A model generated the notes under the pieces. It had not been told where the DNA came from and made no database searches. It saw nothing but the letters and a program-made list of their open reading frames with translations. Of a stretch of DNA of 64,000 nt, positions 41,540-63,954 are shown piece by piece. The number at the start of each line of letters is the position of its first letter. The first letter of the stretch is position 1. The position numbers and the translations under genes were made by a program. Source of the DNA: Erpobdella octoculata (taxonomy: Eukaryota > Annelida > Clitellata > Hirudinida > Erpobdellidae); NCBI GenBank assembly GCA_963978895.1, contig OZ022240.1, positions 41,533,268 to 41,597,267 of the forward strand. Reading direction: 5' to 3'.

Positions 41540-42392
41540 CTAGCGGGGTTACCCGTCGTTGCTCGGGGTTTTCAGATGTTTTTTATCATCTTTCTTTCTT
41601 GCTCCCGTTTCCGTTCCCGCTCGCGCTCATTTTTTCTTTTCCACTCTTTCATAACTTATTTTAGCCCATAAAACGTAAAATAGATTTGCTAAAAGTTGCT
41701 TGAAGCCTTATAACGTTGTTACGTAAACAAAATTTGAATTTTATTACGTAAATACCTTCGATGGTTGTACATAGGAACATTTGGCCTGGAAAGTTAAGAT
41801 GGGGAAAAAGTTAAGAAGGTTTGGACTCCTTCTCCGATCCCCCGGCTCAGGGGGCCAACAAACCTTCCTGGCCAAAAGTGCCTATACATGATCATTGCAT
41901 AAGTTTTCGAAGCACTGTTTACAATTGCGTAACAGGCATTACTTGCTAATGGACTTCTCAATATTAAGAAGTCCATGACTTGCTTCCCAGTCTTGCATGA
42001 TGTGACCGATTGCGCGTTATTACAAATTATTAAGAGATAGATGGGGCGGGAAAACGACCGGAATCGGGAAAGTGACCGGGAGCGGGAAAGCGACCGGAGT
42101 GGGAGAGCAAGCGGGAACGGGAAAGCGACCGGGAGCGGGAGAGAAAACGGAGAATTAAACGGGAGCTAGAGAAAAACGATAAAAAAAACTTTAAAAACCC
42201 CCGCTCACCCGCTCCGCTCCGCTCATTTTGTGACAGATTTCAAATTGTTTTTCTTTATATTTAATTCCCCTAGACTTTCAAGGTTGTGTGAAAATTTCAT
42301 TACAATCGGATGAATGGTGTAGCAATGCATAAAGGATATACATATATACATACAAACATTCATTTATATATATATATATATATATATATAGA
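41540..42392 (-). mobile_element. Complete non-autonomous Helitron, 853 bp
   Basis: Minus strand: 5' TCTATATATATA (from 42392), internal agcgaccgggagcgg-type repeats, then a CCCCGAGCAACGACGGG hairpin and CCCCGCTAG 3' end (41540). The host flanks are A and T, the expected Helitron target dinucleotide. No Rep/helicase coding capacity. It is the best-bounded member of the family in the window. Confidence 0.88.
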
Positions 42393-42752
42393 TTAAATTA
42401 TCAGAAACTTTTTCAAATCGGCATCGGATGTTCCACTGCCTGAGGAGTTTTTAAAATATGACAAAAGTGAGCAGACTCCGTTCATCATCTCGTCGCGACC
42501 TAACTGTTCTCTGCGTTCCTCATAATTATGCAAGAAAGGCTTTTTCTGTTACAGCTCCGATCGTCTGGAACGGCTTACCATATTCCTTCAGGATATCAGA
42601 AACTATTGACTATAAAACCTCTTTAAAAACTCATATACATAATAACTGTTAAAACTCTATAACTTTGTATCCTTTCACGCCGTCGCCTTTTGGCAAAACT
42701 TGTTTTGTTTAGGCGACTAATAAATTTTAATTGAATTTGAATTTGAATACTG
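42393..42752 (+). mobile_element. LINE 3' end fragment
   Basis: Encodes the C-terminal block LRSSSRRDLTVLCVPHNYAR, KAFSVTAPIVWNGLPYSFR, ending LKTHIHNNC*, then a 3' untranslated tail and ttgaatttgaatttgaata 3' repeats. L2/CR1-like. It borders the Helitron directly. Confidence 0.75.
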
Positions 42753-42937
42753 TAGTTAGTGTGTTTTAAGATGTTGGATATAAAAAGTAAATTTGAAAAT
42801 TTAGTGCATGAAACCTCATAGGCCGATATTTATAATATTATACTGTCATTCATCACTTGATTATTAGCTTGATAGAAAGCACATGCGTGTTGTAAAGAAT
42901 GGAATTAAATTTGCAGAGTAGCATTGTATTATTAAGG

Positions 42938-43080
42938 TAAGACTAGCAGTCTTGATTGTTCTGCATCTTCTACAATGTATTCAAACTGAATTAGATTACC
43001 TATATAGCCGACTGTTAGACCCAGTTTTGATAACTTATAAAAATACAAGTTATTTTAAAATAGATTAAAAACGTGTTTAA
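42938..43080 (+). promoter_or_regulatory. Conserved upstream block of B2 first exon
   Basis: Shares cagtcttgattgttctgc, tacaatgtattcaaa and attagattacc with the blocks upstream of the two B1 first exons. Confidence 0.55.
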
Positions 43081-46000
43081 ATGTCTTTTTTAAAGTTAAT
43101 TTCTAATTTATTTTGCGTGTTAACGTTACCCATAGCAAGTAATCCAGGTATGTCTATGATTGCACTAAACGTTTTCAATAATATTTTATTACACGTAAGC
43201 AAAATAAAAATTCATTATGCAATAAATAAAATTTGTTTCAAGTTATTCAAAATGAAACAAAAGCGATAAGAAATAAAATTAATGTATAAATTGTTTGTAG
43301 ATATCAATTGTATTAAATTTGAATCCGTTGCGGTTGATAAAAATATGCATCACTCGATCCACTTTGATTGCAGTCAGTAAGGGATATACGTATAATTCTT
43401 GAGTAAAGAAAATAAGTTTGCTTAAAGCAACTTTTTTCTACGCAATAAAAACAGAACTTGTAAGATATCTCGTATATCTCACAAGATTCCATGTTTAGCA
43501 CAATTACGTAATACCCACAATTATATTTGATAGAAGTTCAATTTATAATAACACTCGATTCAATACTAAGCCTAGATAAACAAATTAAAAAAAAAAAGAA
43601 ACGGTATCACATTTCCTTTTATCTTTTCGTGCAATGTTCCATTCATAATCAGTGGCTTCGAAGCTTCCTCAGTCGTGGGGCTACTTTTAAATTATTCTTT
43701 TCATAATTTCATACTTTCATGAAATGATTTAGGATAAAGATTGTGCTGAAAGTTGTGTAACTCACAATGAGGGTCCATTATATGTATTAACGTAATTTTC
43801 TAAGTGATAAATACTAATTAAATGATGAGGGAAAAAAGTCAATCTACATTTTTACGGCTTTCTCACTCTTGAAACCAATGTTTAGAAAAGTTTTAAAACT
43901 TACAAAAATTTCATGAGAAACATTTACACAAAAACTCAAGTTAATTGAAATAATATACATATTTATTTACACACAATTTGTTTTGTTTATAGCTTCAGAT
44001 AGTTTTTCATACATGTGACTTTCTGCAACAGATTTACTTCTATCTTTTAATACACTGTCAATATCTTATTGGGAATCAATCAGTTTTATCTTTTTTATAT
44101 CTGAAATAATTATAACCAAAATCAAGGACACATAATTATTGCGTTTAAAGGTTTTTTCATCCTTTCAGATGTGCAGACTGAACTCGTAAATGTTGGAAAA
44201 TCAAAAGAATTATCATGCAATTTAAATAACATCAATTTTAGAAGATTGACGTGGAGTTATAAACAATATGGAACAGATACAGAAATTGTTGTTTATAGTA
44301 TGAATGAATACAAATCATGGAGAAATTACAAAGCTTTTTGTCAACGAGAAACACAATTTTGTAATATCACAATACTTCATGCAAGAGAAGAAAGTGCAGG
44401 AACTTATTGGTGTAAAATTGCAACCAGAATAGGACAACAAAGATTTGTTTTTTGCACTGTTGAATTAGTTGTTGGTGGTAAGTTAGATTTTGTTCACTTT
44501 TTGAAAAATGTGTTTCTTATTTTGACGGTTTACTAGAAGATAAATTATTTTATAATACGCTTCTCTTTAACTTCCCATGTTAGTTGATGTTGTCCGCGAA
44601 AATGTTATGATCACATTCAGGTTAGGTCGGGTGTTCGTGACATCCCTATGCTTAAGAAACAAAACTAATGCGTTTATTCAAGTTTTAAACATAACTAGTA
44701 ATGTATCAGTGTTTTCTCTAAAAAAACAACGTGTTTTTATTCATTCAAATTTTGTTTTATCAAAGTTCTTGTTTCATAGTAATTTGTGTGATTTTTGTTT
44801 TAACGAAGTCGTTTGAAAATCTATCCTGCTTTCCTTGGTAGAGTATCTTTGTTTCCAGCTTTAAAGTACGAAAATTTGTGTTATTGGGTTGAATAGTATT
44901 TACTTGCCTGCAATTCGGACATTGCAGACTTTGCGTTGAACTTCACAAGCAATGTGTTATACTTTGCATCTTCATAAACTCTTGGATAATATTTCGTTGT
45001 CTAAAACTACTAATTCTGTAGTTAAATAAGATAAATTAATGTTATTTTTGGAGTGTTATTTTTGAGTTTAACAATGTAAATAGGAAAATTACCATATACA
45101 ATAAAATAAACATACAAAAACATGACAAATATTTTTTAAATCGTTTATAATTTTTTAATTCGGCAACTAAAAATGATTTGCAGAATAATTTTTGTTTATA
45201 GTAAGTCCATAAAAGATTGTAAAGTCTATAAATCTTGAGAACAGTTTTTAAATACATAACACGTGAAGTATGCAAGAATTGAAAATTTAAGAAACAATCC
45301 AATCAATGTTGAATAAACAAACTTTTTACTATAAATTTTCAAATTTGAAATAAAATTGGTAATATCGTTTCTCTGCATAAAATAATAATAAAAAAATAGT
45401 TTATTATTTTCAAAGAAAGTAAAATCCACCGCAACACACGATTAATTCGGTTTTTGAATTAATATAAAGAAAAAAACATTGTATTAAAAGTTTTAAAATA
45501 CAAATTTAAGCATCGCTTTCTGTAAAAATAAAATAGTTTGTTTTTCTACATAAATTTTTTAAATATTTTTAAAGGTTTCATTGATTTTATACCATAATTT
45601 AATTTTTTTTATTAGTAAAGAGTTCCAACGCATGGTTTAAGCAAGCAAACTAAGACGGTGAAATTATTATAAAGGATTTAAGAAAATAGTAACAAATTTA
45701 ACACTTTTTTTTAATAACAAGGTTGTTTAACTTCTAAAAAATTTTTAAAAAATTGTATAATTACCGTTTCACTATAAATCAACTTTTTACACTTTAAAGA
45801 AATGAAGTGTCATTCCAACATAAATCATCCTGTGATTGGAGTAAACGATTGTCCTGGATTGAAAGCTTATGATGATCTACTTGAAAGATATTGTTCATTG
45901 GACTACTACGGAAATCCAAATTTAACGTTTTGGATTAGATGGATTGGAAGAAACAAAAATAAAACTTTTATAGAACCTTATTTAAAAAGACACAAAATTA

Positions 46001-49000
46001 AACTGAGAGAAAATTATATAAAATCAATTATACACCAAGATGAAATTCCACCTGAAAATTTTATTGATGGAATAACATATGAATGTGAAGTAGAAAATAG
46101 CTTGATATTTGATTTATGTTTAATTCCCACATTAGAAATTAAATGTAACTATTTTTTTAATTACTTTCTATTCACAAATTTAATGAAATAGTCGGTTTTA
46201 AATAATAATGTTATTTGTAGATGTTAGATATCCTTTACAGAGACATTTCAACATAAGCCAAAGCAACATGAAAGATACAAGTTGTTATGTTGACAAAAGT
46301 GATAATGTCAAATGTTCATATTTCTGGGATTTTGAAACAAAAATAATTAACAATTCAATTTTAACAAAAAATGACATTCAATCAACTGGATTGTACACAT
46401 GTACTGCCATCTGTCAAATTGAAGCCACAAAAGAATGCAAAATTACACCAATTGATCTTTTGATTTTTTCAACTAAAACTTCTGATAATCATGATAGTTC
46501 TGAAAGTAACAAAAGTAATCATTCATTATAAATTTTACAAAAATATTTTGTGTGTGATTGAAAAATAATACATTAGAATAAATTTGTTTAATTAGAAACT
46601 GTGGTAATTGCCACTACTACTATATCCGTCATCCTGATTGTTGTTCTATTATGTTTAATTCCGGTCATATATCTCAAGAAGCGGAGGAAAAAAAGGTAAA
46701 TTTAGCAAAAATACCTTAACAAAATTTGAAATGCAGTTTAGTATTTAAAGGATATTTTTCTATTGAAATATTTTTTTTCAATTCTATTGAAATATTTTTT
46801 TTCAATTCTATTGAAATATTTTTTTTCAATTCTATTGAAATATTTTTTTTCAATTCTATTGAAATATTTTTTTTCAATTCTATTGAAATATTTTTTTTCA
46901 ATTCTATTGAAATATTTTTTTTTAATTCCATTTCTCTCTGGCAATAAATCAACTAATCAAATCAACGGGAAATGGTGCATTAGTTTGAACCCATAAGTTT
47001 TTTTTTCAAATTTATTATTTTAGAATAAGTTTATTTTAGTACATCTCTTAACAGCAAATTGTAATTTTGCATCTATAGTAGTTGTTTCAAGTGTTTAGTG
47101 CGTTTTGTTTCTGGATTCTTTCTGGCTGGTGCAAAAAATATACTTGAAAATTAGACGAAGTAGAAATTTCTGCTAAAAAGTTATTTTTTGCGTCAAGATA
47201 TATTGTAAAAAAATATTTTATTAATAAATAAATTTTGAATTGTAAAACTGATTTTCAAATTTATAAAAAAAAATAAAAAAACTGAGTAAAAATGCGTAAT
47301 TAATTTACGCTTCAAGTTTTTTTTATCAAAATGTAGTTTTACATATTTTCTAAACTAAGACATAAAAAAGTCAGAGTAAGTTTTCAGTTTTTTTTTTAAT
47401 CAATCTATTTTTTATTTGACTAAGTAGTAAATTCAACTAAACAAAACACAAAATTATTTTGTTTCAGTTTTAGTTTCAATAAAACTTATTGCGTTTGAAA
47501 TGAATACAAATATTTTTATTTTGTGTCTTAATTTTGTTTATTTTAAACATTTATTTCAAGTCGGATTAATTTTTTTTCTTGGTAATTACTCTTTTTCCAA
47601 GTTCATACTCACAATCAACTTGCTTCAACGAAGAAGAAGATTTCAACTTGGGAGACTTGTTTAGGTTTTATTACGCTTCTAAGATTTGTTTTTTTTTTAA
47701 ATAAATCAACTTAAACTATATAAACAATTCAATAAACAATCTAAAACTAAAAAACTAGAAAACAAACTTAATTTCTAAGTTGATTACTTTTAGTGAAAAC
47801 ACATTTAATAATAGCTGTTTTTGTGTAACAAGTTGTTTTTAATTGGTTTTTAATTGGTTATTTTAATTAGTTATTATTAAGTTATCAATTAGTTATTTTA
47901 AATAATAATTTTTACTTTATATAATAAGTTCATTTTATAAATTTTTTATAGATAAAAATAAATATCTATATAGTCATAATGCTTCTACAAATAATTTTAA
48001 TAATAAGAAAATTGTAATTTTCAGTTACAAATTGCTATTAATAATTAATTTAATAGATTGTCTGTTTAATTTGTTTACTAAATTTAGTTTCCATGTATAA
48101 TTTAGTGACAAAGATAAATATCTATATTGTCATGATGATCTTGAAGAAAAAAAAAGTTGCTTACATGAGGCTCAGCAATATTGTACGTTACAAAAATTTA
48201 AAAAAATTGAAAATTTCTCATGTAAGTACAACTGTAATTGTTAATTTATTATGCATTAATTTGAAAAATTAAGCAAACCTTAAATAAATTGTTTTTTTTT
48301 CTGTCAGTTTTGGTTTCATAAAATTGCGTTGTGTGGTATAATTAAACATATTTTAAAACATATGCTAACATTCAAGTAATAATTTCTAGAATCTTCTCAA
48401 GGATGAATATCTTTATGCTCCTATTGCAGTTTGTATTCAATATGAATTAAAATTCAATAAAAAAATAATCACAAAGTAATTGATATTAATACAATAAATT
48501 GTAAAATTAGTTATTACATCAACCGAGTATTAGTAAATTTAAATTTGTTTATTCAGTCTTATTTATCCACAAAATAAAAATGGCGAAATAATATACAATC
48601 CATCAGGAAAATATATGGTTGAACTTTATTTCGAAGGAAAATTTAGAAACGTACTAATTTTACATTATTGAAATATTTAAATATTATTTAGATCTTATTT
48701 GAATTGTAAAAATGGGTTTTTTCAATTCAGGTTATAATTGATGATTTTTTTCCTGTTGATACAAATAAAAACTTACTTTGTGGATTCACTAGAATGCCAA
48801 ATGAATACTGGTTGTCAATATTTGAAAAGGCTTACAGAAAAGTTCTTGATATGATTATTTGTTTTGAAGTAAATGCGCTTAATTTTTTTACATATAAAAT
48901 TAACTTTTTTAGTTTACCAAATTTTCATATTAACCATTTTGTATTGAAACGTATAATTTCATTTTTTTACTTTATTAGTGTTTCTATTGAAAAGTTTAAC

Positions 49001-52000
49001 AATCTTTATAAAAATCTTCATTCAGGTAACCCAAATGACAAATTTCGCCGGATGGATACCTTTTAGAACTGATTTGTCAGATATCAATTTAGAAATTATT
49101 TTCCAGAAATTTATGAAAGGAAACTGTTTAATATGTTTAAAGAAGTATGAAATAAAACATTTTGTTATTGATATCAAAGAAACCAAACAAGTATTATTTT
49201 TGTAATTAACTGAATTGCATGATGTTGCACGGGTGACTTTGATGTGATTTATTTTTTTTTTATTTCGGTGTCCGGACATTTCATATCCGACCGTACATTC
49301 AACTGAGTTGTAAACTTTTTAAATTAAACTAAACAATATTCACTAACCATATGCTTAAAATGTTAAATATAACAATAAACATTAGTGGCACTTTGTTAAA
49401 TGTAACTTTTGTTAAAGTAAATAAATAGGTTTATTTATTTCTAATAAATACAGTTTACTAATTGTGAAAGTGAATATTACTATTTGAAACGTATTGAAAT
49501 TATATAAAATATAATTATTCAAAACATTTAAAATAAAAAAAGTCATTGAAACAAAAATTGAATTAAATGTAGATTTATATATTTTGTTTCTAAGCAATAA
49601 TCGTCGATTGAATAAATTCAACTGGTTTATATATTAGTTTCTATTGAATAAAAGTTTGATAAATAGAAAGCAATGTGTGAAATAGAAATGTAAAAAAAGA
49701 AAAAAATAACAAAATAAAATAGCAAAAGAAAATATTCTTCTATATCAAAAAAATATATAAATAGTATTTAATTCCTATAAATCTTGTTTAATAAATTTCA
49801 AGTTTAGAAATTTGTTTAAAAATAATCAAAAATAAAAACTCAATTAAATAAAGAAATAATTTGAAATTTTGTATTATGTTTTTAAGTAATGAATTTTACT
49901 GGTTTTACATTTTTTCTTCTATTAAAAAAAGTGAAACAATTTTTTTTTAAATAAAAACGTAAAAAAACTAAAACTAAAACATTTATTTAAATACAAAAAC
50001 ATACCAAAATAAAAATTGCAAAGACTTTGGCTAACACCTAGTTATTCTAGATTCAATAAAGTACAATGATAAATTCGTACAACATGTTTTTAGCAAAAAA
50101 TAAAAATTGAGTTGTTCAATAAAGTACATACAAAAATATAGAAATCGCAAATCAGTATTTTTTACAAAATACTTTGAATATGTTTCTATATATTAAAGTT
50201 AAGAATGTTTTTCAACTCTTATTTTTTAGGATAACAGTTTTGAGATTTTATATAAAGAATGGTTTTACCGTGATATAATTCCAACCAAAGTTATTGAAAA
50301 ACATTATTCAAGTATGATTTTATATTTTTTTCAAAACAAAACAAAAAAAATAAAACAGAATTTTTTTTAAGGTTTAAACTCATTAAAAAATGAATATAAT
50401 TCAATGTATGTTTTCTGGGATCCTTCAATGTTTAAACACTCACAATCGGATAACAGGTAAAATTAATAAAATGATTATTTTATTTTTCAAAAAAAATTTT
50501 CAAATTTCCTCAATAATGAGAACAAAAAATTTAGATTCCAATTTTTTTACTTTTATGTATGCAGTTCAAATAAATTATTTGAATATTTTCAATACGAACT
50601 GTTGGTGGATTTTAATAATAATAATGTTGATGCAACATTATTCATTCATCTTGGATGTATGTTGGTTAGTATCTTTTTTGTTATTGAAAAGAGTAAAAAA
50701 AAATAAAATAATTAAATTTTTTGTTTTTATAGCCAGGTGCAGTCAATTTAATTGTTTTTAATAACACAAAATGCAATCATCAACATTCAGGTAATATTTG
50801 AATTTGTATTGCAAAGATAACGTAATCATTTGTTTCATTTTTATATGTGTTTATTTTATATGTTTATGATTTGTCACTTTCGGATGTGTTGTATTCGTTT
50901 ATTTGACTTTTTAAAATTTTTATGTGTTGAATAAAAAATTACCTATTAATCTTAAAATGATGCTTTAAAGAAAAAATATGTAATATATAACAAAATTCCG
51001 GATCCTAAAATATAAAATTTTCTTTTATACGATTACGATTAAGATTTGCTTGCTTGTTAACAGATTCCATGTTTTCAATGACTCATCCTGTTACTGTGGA
51101 TCACTTCAGCAGTTTTTTTGCAACGAAAATATGTTCTTCATGTCGAGAGTTAAAGGTCATTGTGAATGCACCTTGTGGAGAAAATTTCACATTAAATGTG
51201 TATTCAACATTGAACTTCACTCTAACAAAACTTGAAAGTTTTAATTTACCACACAAATATGAAAAAGTAGTTTGTTTACTAATTCAAATTTGTTAATTCT
51301 TCTACTGTTTTTTGGTTTAAATTTGTGAAATTATAAATTAAAACTTAATTGTTTCATTTCAGTTTTTCAATAACTAACTGTTTATCAATATGATAATTTA
51401 TTTAAATTTAATTGTTTATAGAAATGCGAAGTTTATTTGGGAAACGTTTATGAGGTTGAAGTCAAAATTGAAAATGCAAATAATTATATATTTTTGGAAT
51501 TAAAAAGGTTTGTTAATTTTATAATAACAATCAAAACATTTTCAATCTATTAGGTTTGTTAAGAACCAAAAATACAATTTTTTTGTTGTTTTACAAAATG
51601 CTTTTTGAGTCATTTTCTTAATCCAAAATTTGTGTTTTCATATAAAAATTATTTTTTTTCAATTTTTCTATGAATTTGTTTATTTCACAGAGCTTATCGT
51701 GATGTCAACTTGTTAACATGCACAATCAAATGTATGGACTTGGATGGAAAATGTAAAAATTTGAACAAGTATAATAAAATCAATTTTGATGACATTTTAA
51801 ATTTTATACAAATTTAATTGGAAGCACATTTTAATTGAATTTTTTTTGTTTTATTTAATTTAATAATATTTCAACAGAAAAGTATCATGGAAGAAAACTT
51901 GCAAGTTACACTTAAATAATGTACAAGAAGGAGTTTATAAACTTGATATCAGTGGAACAATGAGTAGTGTTTCAGCAAAAGATTGCTGCTTAACTGTTTC

Positions 52001-52046
52001 CTCTACTTGTGATACAATTATAACTGCAATGATGAACGAAACTTAA
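43081..52046 (+). CDS. Gene B2: paralogue of B1 (Ig/TM/calpain-7-like), frame broken in one exon
   Basis: Exons: 43081-43147 (signal peptide, MSFLKLISNLF), 44169-44477, 45800-46144, 46221-46514 (Ig-like 1-3), 46596-46695 (membrane span), 47602-47664, 48108-48221 (disrupted), 48390-48475, 48557-48650, 48731-48868, 49026-49190, 50230-50311, 50372-50456, 50565-50664, 50733-50790, 51064-51266, 51422-51507, 51691-51768, 51878-52046. All exons other than 48108-48221 keep the B1 phases, and most differ from B1 by whole codons. As in B1, catalytic Cys is Glu (DEYLYAP, GAA at 48405-48407) and the Asn-Pro-Trp is KEW. The 48108 exon has a length incompatible with its neighbours, predicting a stop soon after the membrane span unless splicing differs. 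It may be a truncated receptor or a recent pseudogene. Confidence 0.75.
46750..46930. repeat. 24 bp tandem repeat (about seven copies) in B2 intron 5
   Basis: Unit ctattgaaatattttttttcaatt (24 bp), described here as GAAATA, T8, CAATT with near-palindromic ends. The eight-residue SIEIFFFN frame is an artefact of the 24 bp period. It lies directly downstream of the membrane exon and is absent in B1. Confidence 0.95.
48108..48221 (+). pseudogene. B2 exon with frame-breaking change
   Basis: Counterpart of B1 exon 34128-34254 (SDTDKYLFCHE...). It shares the AG acceptor, the acatgaggctcagc core and a GTAAGT donor, but its length differs from B1 by a number not divisible by three, and it has a long A run. 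Skipping it is also out of frame. A further decayed partial copy of the same exon is visible at about 47950-48020. Confidence 0.6.
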
Positions 52047-54584
52047 TTTTGTTTGCAAATTTTCATATTTTATTAAAATTTCAAATCGTTGATCGCGTTT
52101 CAGGCTCTTTAGAATTCTGAACGTCAATGTCGGACTTGTGGACTGGTTTTCAGTTTTACTTTTACAAATAACCATTTAAATAGCTATTGAGTTTTACAGT
52201 ACAACTAACTAACTTGCATGTAGAAAAGCGCTTTGAAATATGTCAACCCGCAAACCTCAACAACTCGTAACAACTGCAAGCCTCAAACCACAACTCGCAA
52301 CAACCGCGTTTTTTCCCTTCAGCAGAACCGCACTCGCCATTGAGGGAAACCAAACTTGCATGCGGTTTAACTTTAATTTGTATCAAATCTTCTCTTCTTT
52401 ATCTATAATACTCTTACTTGCTCAACATAGCCTAGTTTTTGTTTTTACTCCTTGAAATTGTTGTACATGTAAAAAGTTGTTTCAATAAAAAAACACAGAG
52501 ATAGTTTTTCATAACATTTTCAACTTTTTCAGAGTCAAGGCTCGTTTTAATCGTTAGTAATGTATATTTTGGGATGAGTTTAGTAATTAAATGTTTTCAC
52601 CAATTTGTAGTTTGACTTGGTTTTATAATGTTTCAGCTGTTGACTCATATCAATAATTTATTTATTTGAAATTACTAAATGTTTTATTGAAATTTGCATG
52701 ATCCTTATTAAAATCAGTTATTTTTTCAATTAGAATGTCTGACCTTTGGTCAATTTCATCCCCGTAATCGTTAATAAAACATGTTTTCATAGCATGAACT
52801 TGGGCAAAATTCAATCGAAAAACATTAATAAGATTTATATTTGACAGATTCATTTATATTCAGTGTGATTTTATGGCGTTATCTTCCAAGATCAACGAGC
52901 TGTTTTCTAATTTAAGATAGTTTCCCTGTTTTTCGAGTTCATATATTAATATTGATGAACGTATAAACACGCAAACAACATTATCAATTAACTCAAAAAT
53001 GAACTTTTAAAATTTAAGTTTATTTGAAGAAAGTAAACGTACGACTTGTTGCAATTAATGTTTATTTATAAATATCTCAACTGCGACATCCAATATACAA
53101 ATTTGTTTAGTTGTTTTTATAACCGTAACATTGCGATTTAATTTTTCAGTTTTACTTTTCAGATTAATACAAAGTAATTTTCTGATCTGTGAAAAAATGT
53201 TATGTGTGCAAAATTTACGATCTGCAATATAATGCTTCAATTATTTTCCTAGAAACAAAATCAGTTTTGTTAACGTAGTTAAACTGTATTAAATATACAG
53301 TGCTTAGACTTGTTTAAAATTAATTGTTAAATTTGACAAAAAAAAACGTTGACTTGTAACCAGGTTCTGTTACTTGGGAGATACAAGAAGAAATAAAATA
53401 AAAACAGTCAGAAACAAAAAAGATTTTTACCTAAAATGAATTCATCATAACGATCCATGATGCATCATTTTATTAAAATACCGTAATAGCTGTATAAATA
53501 AATAAGCAACAATTAAATTTGTTTCAGTTTTTTCCACAAATATTATTTTCCATAATTCCAAATTCTAGTAGTAGGGATTTGTGCTTTATGTTAAAGTAAA
53601 AATACGTAGAGTTGTTTATTTTATTTTATTAAGATCTTCAGCCTCCGAAGTGACCCAAAAAATTAAAAAATTTAATTGATTTGAATGATTAGGAGTTTTA
53701 TTAGACGTAAAAATGTGCTTTATGATAGAGTAAAAATACGTGGACTTTTTCGTGTCATTTGATTAAAATTTTCAGCCTCAGCAGTGACCTCAAAAAATTA
53801 AAAACCTTTTTTAATTAGTTTTAACAAAAATGTTTCTTTTCATGATTTAAAGTTCTAATAAAGAAGGATTTGTGTTTTTTGATGGGATAAAAATATTTTT
53901 TATTTCAATTGATTAAAATCTTTCATGATTCAAAATTTTAGTAGAGGGATTTGTGTTTTATATTAAAATAAAAATACGTGAATTATTTCATTTCATTTGA
54001 TAAAGATCTTTAGTTTCTGGAATGACAAATGTCTATCATGAAGTGTTGAAATTGTTTTCGAGTCTTGAAAGTTACAGGTTATAAAACATATTAAGTTTTT
54101 TAAACCTCCAGGTTATTTTTTTATCAACTACGGGTTTTCATTTAAATTGATTAAAACTCTCATTTTTTTAAATTTTGATTATCAAAAAATAGAGTAGTTC
54201 AAATTTTCTGGTTTGGGTCAAGCACCAATGACATTCCTATTGCGCATTTACAGCATATTTAAATGTAATAATTATTTTTTATTCAATAATATTTTTGTTT
54301 AAATTAAAAACACATCATTTTTTTGAGTTTTTTTTATTTAAAAAAACAAATAACATCAAACTAATAAACAAACCGCATTACTTAAACACTAAAAATGGTT
54401 AAATTTGTTTGGTATAGTATAGGTTTACTTTTTTTTTTATTTAACACATTAACAAAACTTTTTGTTTGAAATTATTGTTTTGACCACATTAACCAAACAC
54501 CTTTAAAACTATAAGAATTTTTTTTTAAACTAAAAAAAAGTTTTGTTCTATTTTTTTATTAGCAAGACATGTAAGCCTATAAAG
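52047..54584. repeat. B2-A3 intergenic region with degenerate tandem repeats
   Basis: B2 (plus) and A3 (minus) converge here. About 53560-54060 carries three or four diverged copies of a unit with gggatttgtg, aaaaatacgt, cttcagcctc and gtgacc words; about 53440-53700 is an inverted copy of about 6120-6420. From about 54090 the sequence matches the 3' flank of A2. No gene is supported; 52240-52455 is open but featureless. Confidence 0.5.
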
Positions 54585-61859
<7,275 letters not shown>

Positions 61860-61869
61860 CTGTAAAAGA

Positions 61870-62215
61870 TTCATCAACTAATCTGCTAAAAAAAGCTAAA
61901 AATTATTGTATTCCTATCATCTGAACTCGTTTAACAAAAAATCTGTTCTAAACTCAAACATGTTTAATTGGGGTCATCCATGAATGACGTTACACGTTAG
62001 AGCAGAAAAGGTGGTAAACATTTGTGATGATGTGTAACAAATGTTCTTTATATTACATTACATTACAAAAGGGGAGGGAGTCTGAAAAATGTAATGACAC
62101 AATAAAAATATTATAACTATAATTTGACAAATCAAATAAATGAACACTTTACACATTCAATATTATTCAACACTAATATTAATTAATTGAATTTTTGTTC
62201 AATAATTTTAAAAAG
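61870..62215. other. A3-related flank and low-complexity sequence
   Basis: To about 62000 it matches A1/A2 intron sequence (ggtcatccatgaatgacgttacacg); beyond that no match or gene is seen. Confidence 0.45.
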
Positions 62216-62219
62216 CGAT

Positions 62220-62275
62220 AATGCGTTCGCCTGACGGCTTATAGGTCGGCGGTTCAAATCTCACCGTCGTCATCA
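62220..62275 (+). other. tRNA-like segment (possible SINE head or tRNA pseudogene)
   Basis: ggtcggcggttcaaatctc resembles a B box and T arm (GGTTCAAAT), with gataatgcg as a possible end of a D arm. The acceptor and anticodon stems are not convincing, so it is not called a tRNA gene. Confidence 0.3.
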
Positions 62276-62282
62276 TCGTAGC

Positions 62283-63954
<1,672 letters not shown>

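Noticed and set aside
46750..46930. CRISPR-like array
   Set aside because: Units are contiguous without unique spacers, and the context is a spliced animal gene.
46716..46996. Eight-residue repeat protein (SIEIFFFN or its reverse)
   Set aside because: Created by a 24 bp non-coding tandem repeat whose period is a multiple of three; open in several frames on both strands.
62220..62275. Functional tRNA gene
   Set aside because: Only the T-arm-like part is convincing; acceptor and anticodon stems do not pair properly.
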